Positions 61,848-64,000 of a DNA stretch of 64,000 bases are shown here, in pieces (the stretch's first letter is position 1; each line of letters starts with the position of its first letter). The notes below the pieces were generated by a model, which saw only the letters and a list, made by a program, of their open reading frames with translations, had not been told where the DNA came from and did not search any database. The stretch is taken from the NCBI GenBank assembly GCA_002375495.1, contig DFLU01000012.1, forward strand, positions 438,269 through 502,268, read 5' to 3'. This stretch comes from Flavobacteriaceae bacterium UBA3611. Its GTDB lineage: Bacteria > Bacteroidota > Bacteroidia > Flavobacteriales > Flavobacteriaceae. A program made the position numbers and the translations under genes.

Positions 61848-62457
61848 ATACATTTTTTTTAGAGCGTTTTCCAATGAAAAAGGCTGTTAGAGTTAAAAGC
61901 ATTCCCAATCCCATTAAATAGCCGCCTAATCTAGGATACGAATAGGCATCAAAATTCAATAGTTTTTTGTGTCCCAAAAGTGGGGGTTTGTAGCTCATAG
62001 GGGTGCCATCCGGATTTTGAAGTTTCATGATGGCATTGGGGTCCAGATTGGTGCCGTAATCTACCATCCAAGCGTTGAAATCGTACATTCCCAATATCCC
62101 TAAGACGGTCATAAGAATAAACCAACCTAGGAACCACCGATGGCTTACTTTTTTAAAAAAGCTTAAAAGACCGATAATAACACCAAGTGCTGCCATACTG
62201 CCTATTACAATTGGGAAAACACTAAATTCCCACATATCACTTGATTTTGGAAGTGTTTTCATGCCAATATAATGGTTTAGCCCATCAATATTCTGTATGT
62301 CAAACTCACTCTGTCCTTTTATGCCATTAATGTAAATGTTCATTCCTAAAGGTTCAGGGTATTGCGGTGCACCCAACTGTATATTCCATAAAGGATATAT
62401 AAAGAGCCCCAGCAATAACAACGATCCTATAATCATTATGATACTTGCCTTTTTCAT
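61837..62457 (-). CDS. Membrane protein of the nos cluster
   Basis: 206 aa, about five membrane helices: 5-25, 83-103, 112-130 and 179-197 are clear. The segment between TM1 and TM2 (about 28-80) is periplasmic. MYDFNAWMVDYGTNLDP and YPRLGGYLMGLGM are distinctive, and such proteins occur between nosZ and nosL in Bacteroidota. Role unknown; electron transfer to NosZ or copper supply are options. 96 bp after nosZ, with the nosZ terminator in between. Confidence 0.75.
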   Translation of the reverse strand: MKKASIIMIIGSLLLLGLFIYPLWNIQLGAPQYPEPLGMNIYINGIKGQSEFDIQNIDGLNHYIGMKTLPKSSDMWEFSVFPIVIGSMAALGVIIGLLSFFKKVSHRWFLGWFILMTVLGILGMYDFNAWMVDYGTNLDPNAIMKLQNPDGTPMSYKPPLLGHKKLLNFDAYSYPRLGGYLMGLGMLLTLTAFFIGKRSKKNVYEK

Positions 62458-62502
62458 CTTAGCCGTTTTTATGGTGTAGTACTTTTTGAGAAAGCGTATG
62501 AG

Positions 62503-62537
62503 TTAAAAAGCAGGCAGTAAATAGCCGTACTGCCTGC
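62503..62537 (-). terminator. Rho-independent terminator after nosZ
   Basis: Minus-strand GCAGGCAGTA (62537-62528) pairs perfectly with TACTGCCTGC (62519-62510) over an 8-nt loop and is followed by TTTTT (62509-62505). It lies 17 bp after the nosZ stop, before the downstream nos genes, so it may reduce transcription of the accessory genes relative to nosZ. Confidence 0.85.
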
Positions 62538-62553
62538 ATAAAACCAACCAATA

Positions 62554-64000
62554 TTAGTCTCCTAGAGACCAACTCAATTCTATGTTAGAATTTGCAGGTG
62601 AAACTCTAACATAGCCCTGCATTTCTTGGTGCAATGCAGAGCAAAAATCTGTACAATAAAATGGCCAAACACCTACTTGCTTAGGTTCCCAAACTGATGT
62701 TTTGGTTTGCCCTGGCATTATCAACAATTCTGAAGTGTTTTGTCCGATCATGGCAAAACCGTGCGGTACATCAAAATCTTGCTCGTGATTCGTAACGTGG
62801 AAATACACTTTATCTCCCACTTTAATACCTTCAATATTGTCGGGCGTAAAGTGACTGCGTATGGTAGACATATAGATGTGTACATTATTTCCTTCACGAA
62901 CCACTTTTGCTTCGCCTGGGTTGTTTATTGCATAGGGGTGTTTGTTTTCGTCCAGTCTATAAATCTTTTTGGCCTTTGGCGCCAATAACTCTGCTGGACA
63001 ACCTGCTGCATAGTGCGGTTCGCCGTGGGTTGGGAAATCATAGATAAGTTCCATTTTCTCGCCAGATATGTCGTAGATCTGAGCCGAATGCTCCATCTCC
63101 GGTCCTACGGGTAGATACCTATCTTTTGTAATCTTATTAAGCGCAACTGCGTAACCACCAAATGGTTTTCTAGAATTTCCACCAGGAATCATTATGTGAC
63201 CTACAGAATAATAGGTAGGCTTTCTGTCTACAACTTCCCAAGTGCCCAATTTCCATTTTACTACTTCAGAAGAAATAAAGAAGGTCGTATAAGCATTGCC
63301 TTTACCATCAAATTCTGTATGTAAAGGGCCCAAACCACCACTTTTAACCGTTCCGGCTAATACGTCTTCAAATTTAAGAATCGGAATACCATACGCTTCA
63401 CCATCAAATTTTTCGGCTTCAATAGCAGCAATCATGTTATCAAAAGAGTGTACCGTAAGGTCTGCTGAAAGCTTACCATTACCAATAATGTATTCTCCAG
63501 AAGGATCTACATCGCAACCGTGTGGAGATTTCGGCGTTGGTAAAAAATATACGGCCCCTGGCACTTTTAACGGATCTACGGTAAGCACTTCTTTTTTCAT
63601 AGTGGTAGTTGCCATGTGCGTACTTTCATCATAGATATTATGTGCATAATTTGCAGGCATTTTAGTACCACCTCCATTGTTTACGTACTCTTCAATCTTT
63701 TTCCAGTTCACAGCTGCGATAAAATCTTTGTCGTTTTGAGATGAGTTTACTTCTTGAAGGGTATGAGCTTCTTCGGTATTATACGTAGTAAAGAAAAACC
63801 AACCGTGCGATTTTCCGCGTCCTGGGTGTGAAAGGTCATAGTTAAAGCCAGGCATCAGTAGCTGGAATTTAATATCCATATGGCCGTGCTCTGGATCTAC
63901 ACTTATAAAAGACAGCGACCCTTTGAAGTTTTCTTTATAATCACTTATGGCCATATCACGTTGAGGAATTGGTACCGAAAAACGTGTACCTGCCACTACA
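62554..64000 (-). CDS. nosZ: Sec-type nitrous oxide reductase NosZ, C-terminal part
   Basis: 482 residues are visible; the 5' end is outside the window (full length about 640-660). It reduces N2O to N2 in the periplasm. CuZ-ligand segments SHPGRGKSHGW, GPLHTEFDG and SPHGCDVDP are visible, and the CuA site in the C-terminal cupredoxin domain is CTDFCSALHQEM, with an upstream NHEQDFDVPHGF. The Bacteroidota gene setting with nosD, nosL, nosFY and an extra membrane protein is that of clade II (atypical) NosZ. Confidence 0.95.
   Translation of the reverse strand, partial: VVAGTRFSVPIPQRDMAISDYKENFKGSLSFISVDPEHGHMDIKFQLLMPGFNYDLSHPGRGKSHGWFFFTTYNTEEAHTLQEVNSSQNDKDFIAAVNWKKIEEYVNNGGGTKMPANYAHNIYDESTHMATTTMKKEVLTVDPLKVPGAVYFLPTPKSPHGCDVDPSGEYIIGNGKLSADLTVHSFDNMIAAIEAEKFDGEAYGIPILKFEDVLAGTVKSGGLGPLHTEFDGKGNAYTTFFISSEVVKWKLGTWEVVDRKPTYYSVGHIMIPGGNSRKPFGGYAVALNKITKDRYLPVGPEMEHSAQIYDISGEKMELIYDFPTHGEPHYAAGCPAELLAPKAKKIYRLDENKHPYAINNPGEAKVVREGNNVHIYMSTIRSHFTPDNIEGIKVGDKVYFHVTNHEQDFDVPHGFAMIGQNTSELLIMPGQTKTSVWEPKQVGVWPFYCTDFCSALHQEMQGYVRVSPANSNIELSWSLGD

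Noticed and set aside
1..64000. CRISPR arrays, insertion sequences or conjugation genes
   Set aside because: No regularly spaced repeats, transposase, relaxase or tra-type proteins are seen; only the integrase points to mobility.

Overview
The window is AT-rich and looks like a member of the Bacteroidota, most likely family Flavobacteriaceae. Support comes from TAnnTTTG-type -7 promoter boxes, very few Shine-Dalgarno sites, and gene families typical of the phylum: HYC_CC_PP proteins, DUF3347, DUF6660, MerTP fusions, a CzcA-TolC fusion, WG repeats and a Sec-type clade II NosZ. No species can be named from the sequence alone.

Region A (1-20.7 kb, all minus strand). An almost gapless run of 23 genes (gaps of 47 bp or less, several 4-bp ATGA overlaps) reads leftward from 19249 to the window edge. 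It begins with small metal-handling proteins (Met-rich lipoprotein, His-rich membrane protein, HMA protein, SHOCT protein, DUF5676 protein). It continues with a lycopene-cyclase-like membrane protein, universal stress proteins, a type II NADH dehydrogenase and transporters. It ends with a carbon/nucleotide set that has an archaeal flavour: type II GAPDH, class I FBP aldolase, PfkA, a D-lactate dehydrogenase-like enzyme, AMP phosphorylase-like protein and PRPP synthetase, plus a beta-CASP nuclease and an ATP-cone/nuclease fusion. I read it as a low-energy or stress metabolism operon; that is inference. A WG-repeat protein and an AraC regulator with an N-terminal CxxC domain lie upstream on the same strand.

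Region B (20.8-40.6 kb) is a copper/silver island. A TonB-dependent receptor with two Fur-box-like palindromes around its promoter sits between two HYC_CC_PP proteins. A plus-strand run follows: cusA, a TolC protein, a multicopper oxidase fused to a CopB-like barrel, DUF302, two DUF3347 proteins, a haem-binding protein, a small Cys-rich membrane protein, an ion channel, a permease, PepSY, DUF305 and a CusB adaptor carrying a third DUF3347 domain. It ends with a second CxxC-AraC regulator.

Region C (40.6-56.6 kb) holds other metals. There is a mercury operon (ArsR regulator with a perfect 11-2-11 operator overlapping its promoter, MerTP, a MerA-like flavoprotein, a GDCCVxC protein). A Zn/Cd/Co block follows (DUF6660, CzcA-TolC fusion, CzcB, Fur-family regulator, CDF transporter, Zn/Cd P-type ATPase, methyltransferase). 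Then come a Cu(I) P-type ATPase, a copper chaperone and an MtfA-type peptidase.

Region D (56.6-58.7 kb) is an island end. A tyrosine recombinase lies next to the 3' part of a tRNA-Leu(CAA) gene whose 5' half is missing, which is how an attR site looks after integration into a tRNA 3' end. So at least much of the DNA to the left is probably an integrated element whose other end is outside the window. A hairpin-rich non-coding stretch follows.

Region E (58.7-64 kb, minus strand) is a nitrous oxide reductase cluster, nosZ (partial)-membrane protein-nosL-nosD-nosF-nosY, with a strong terminator directly after nosZ. It lies outside the inferred island end.
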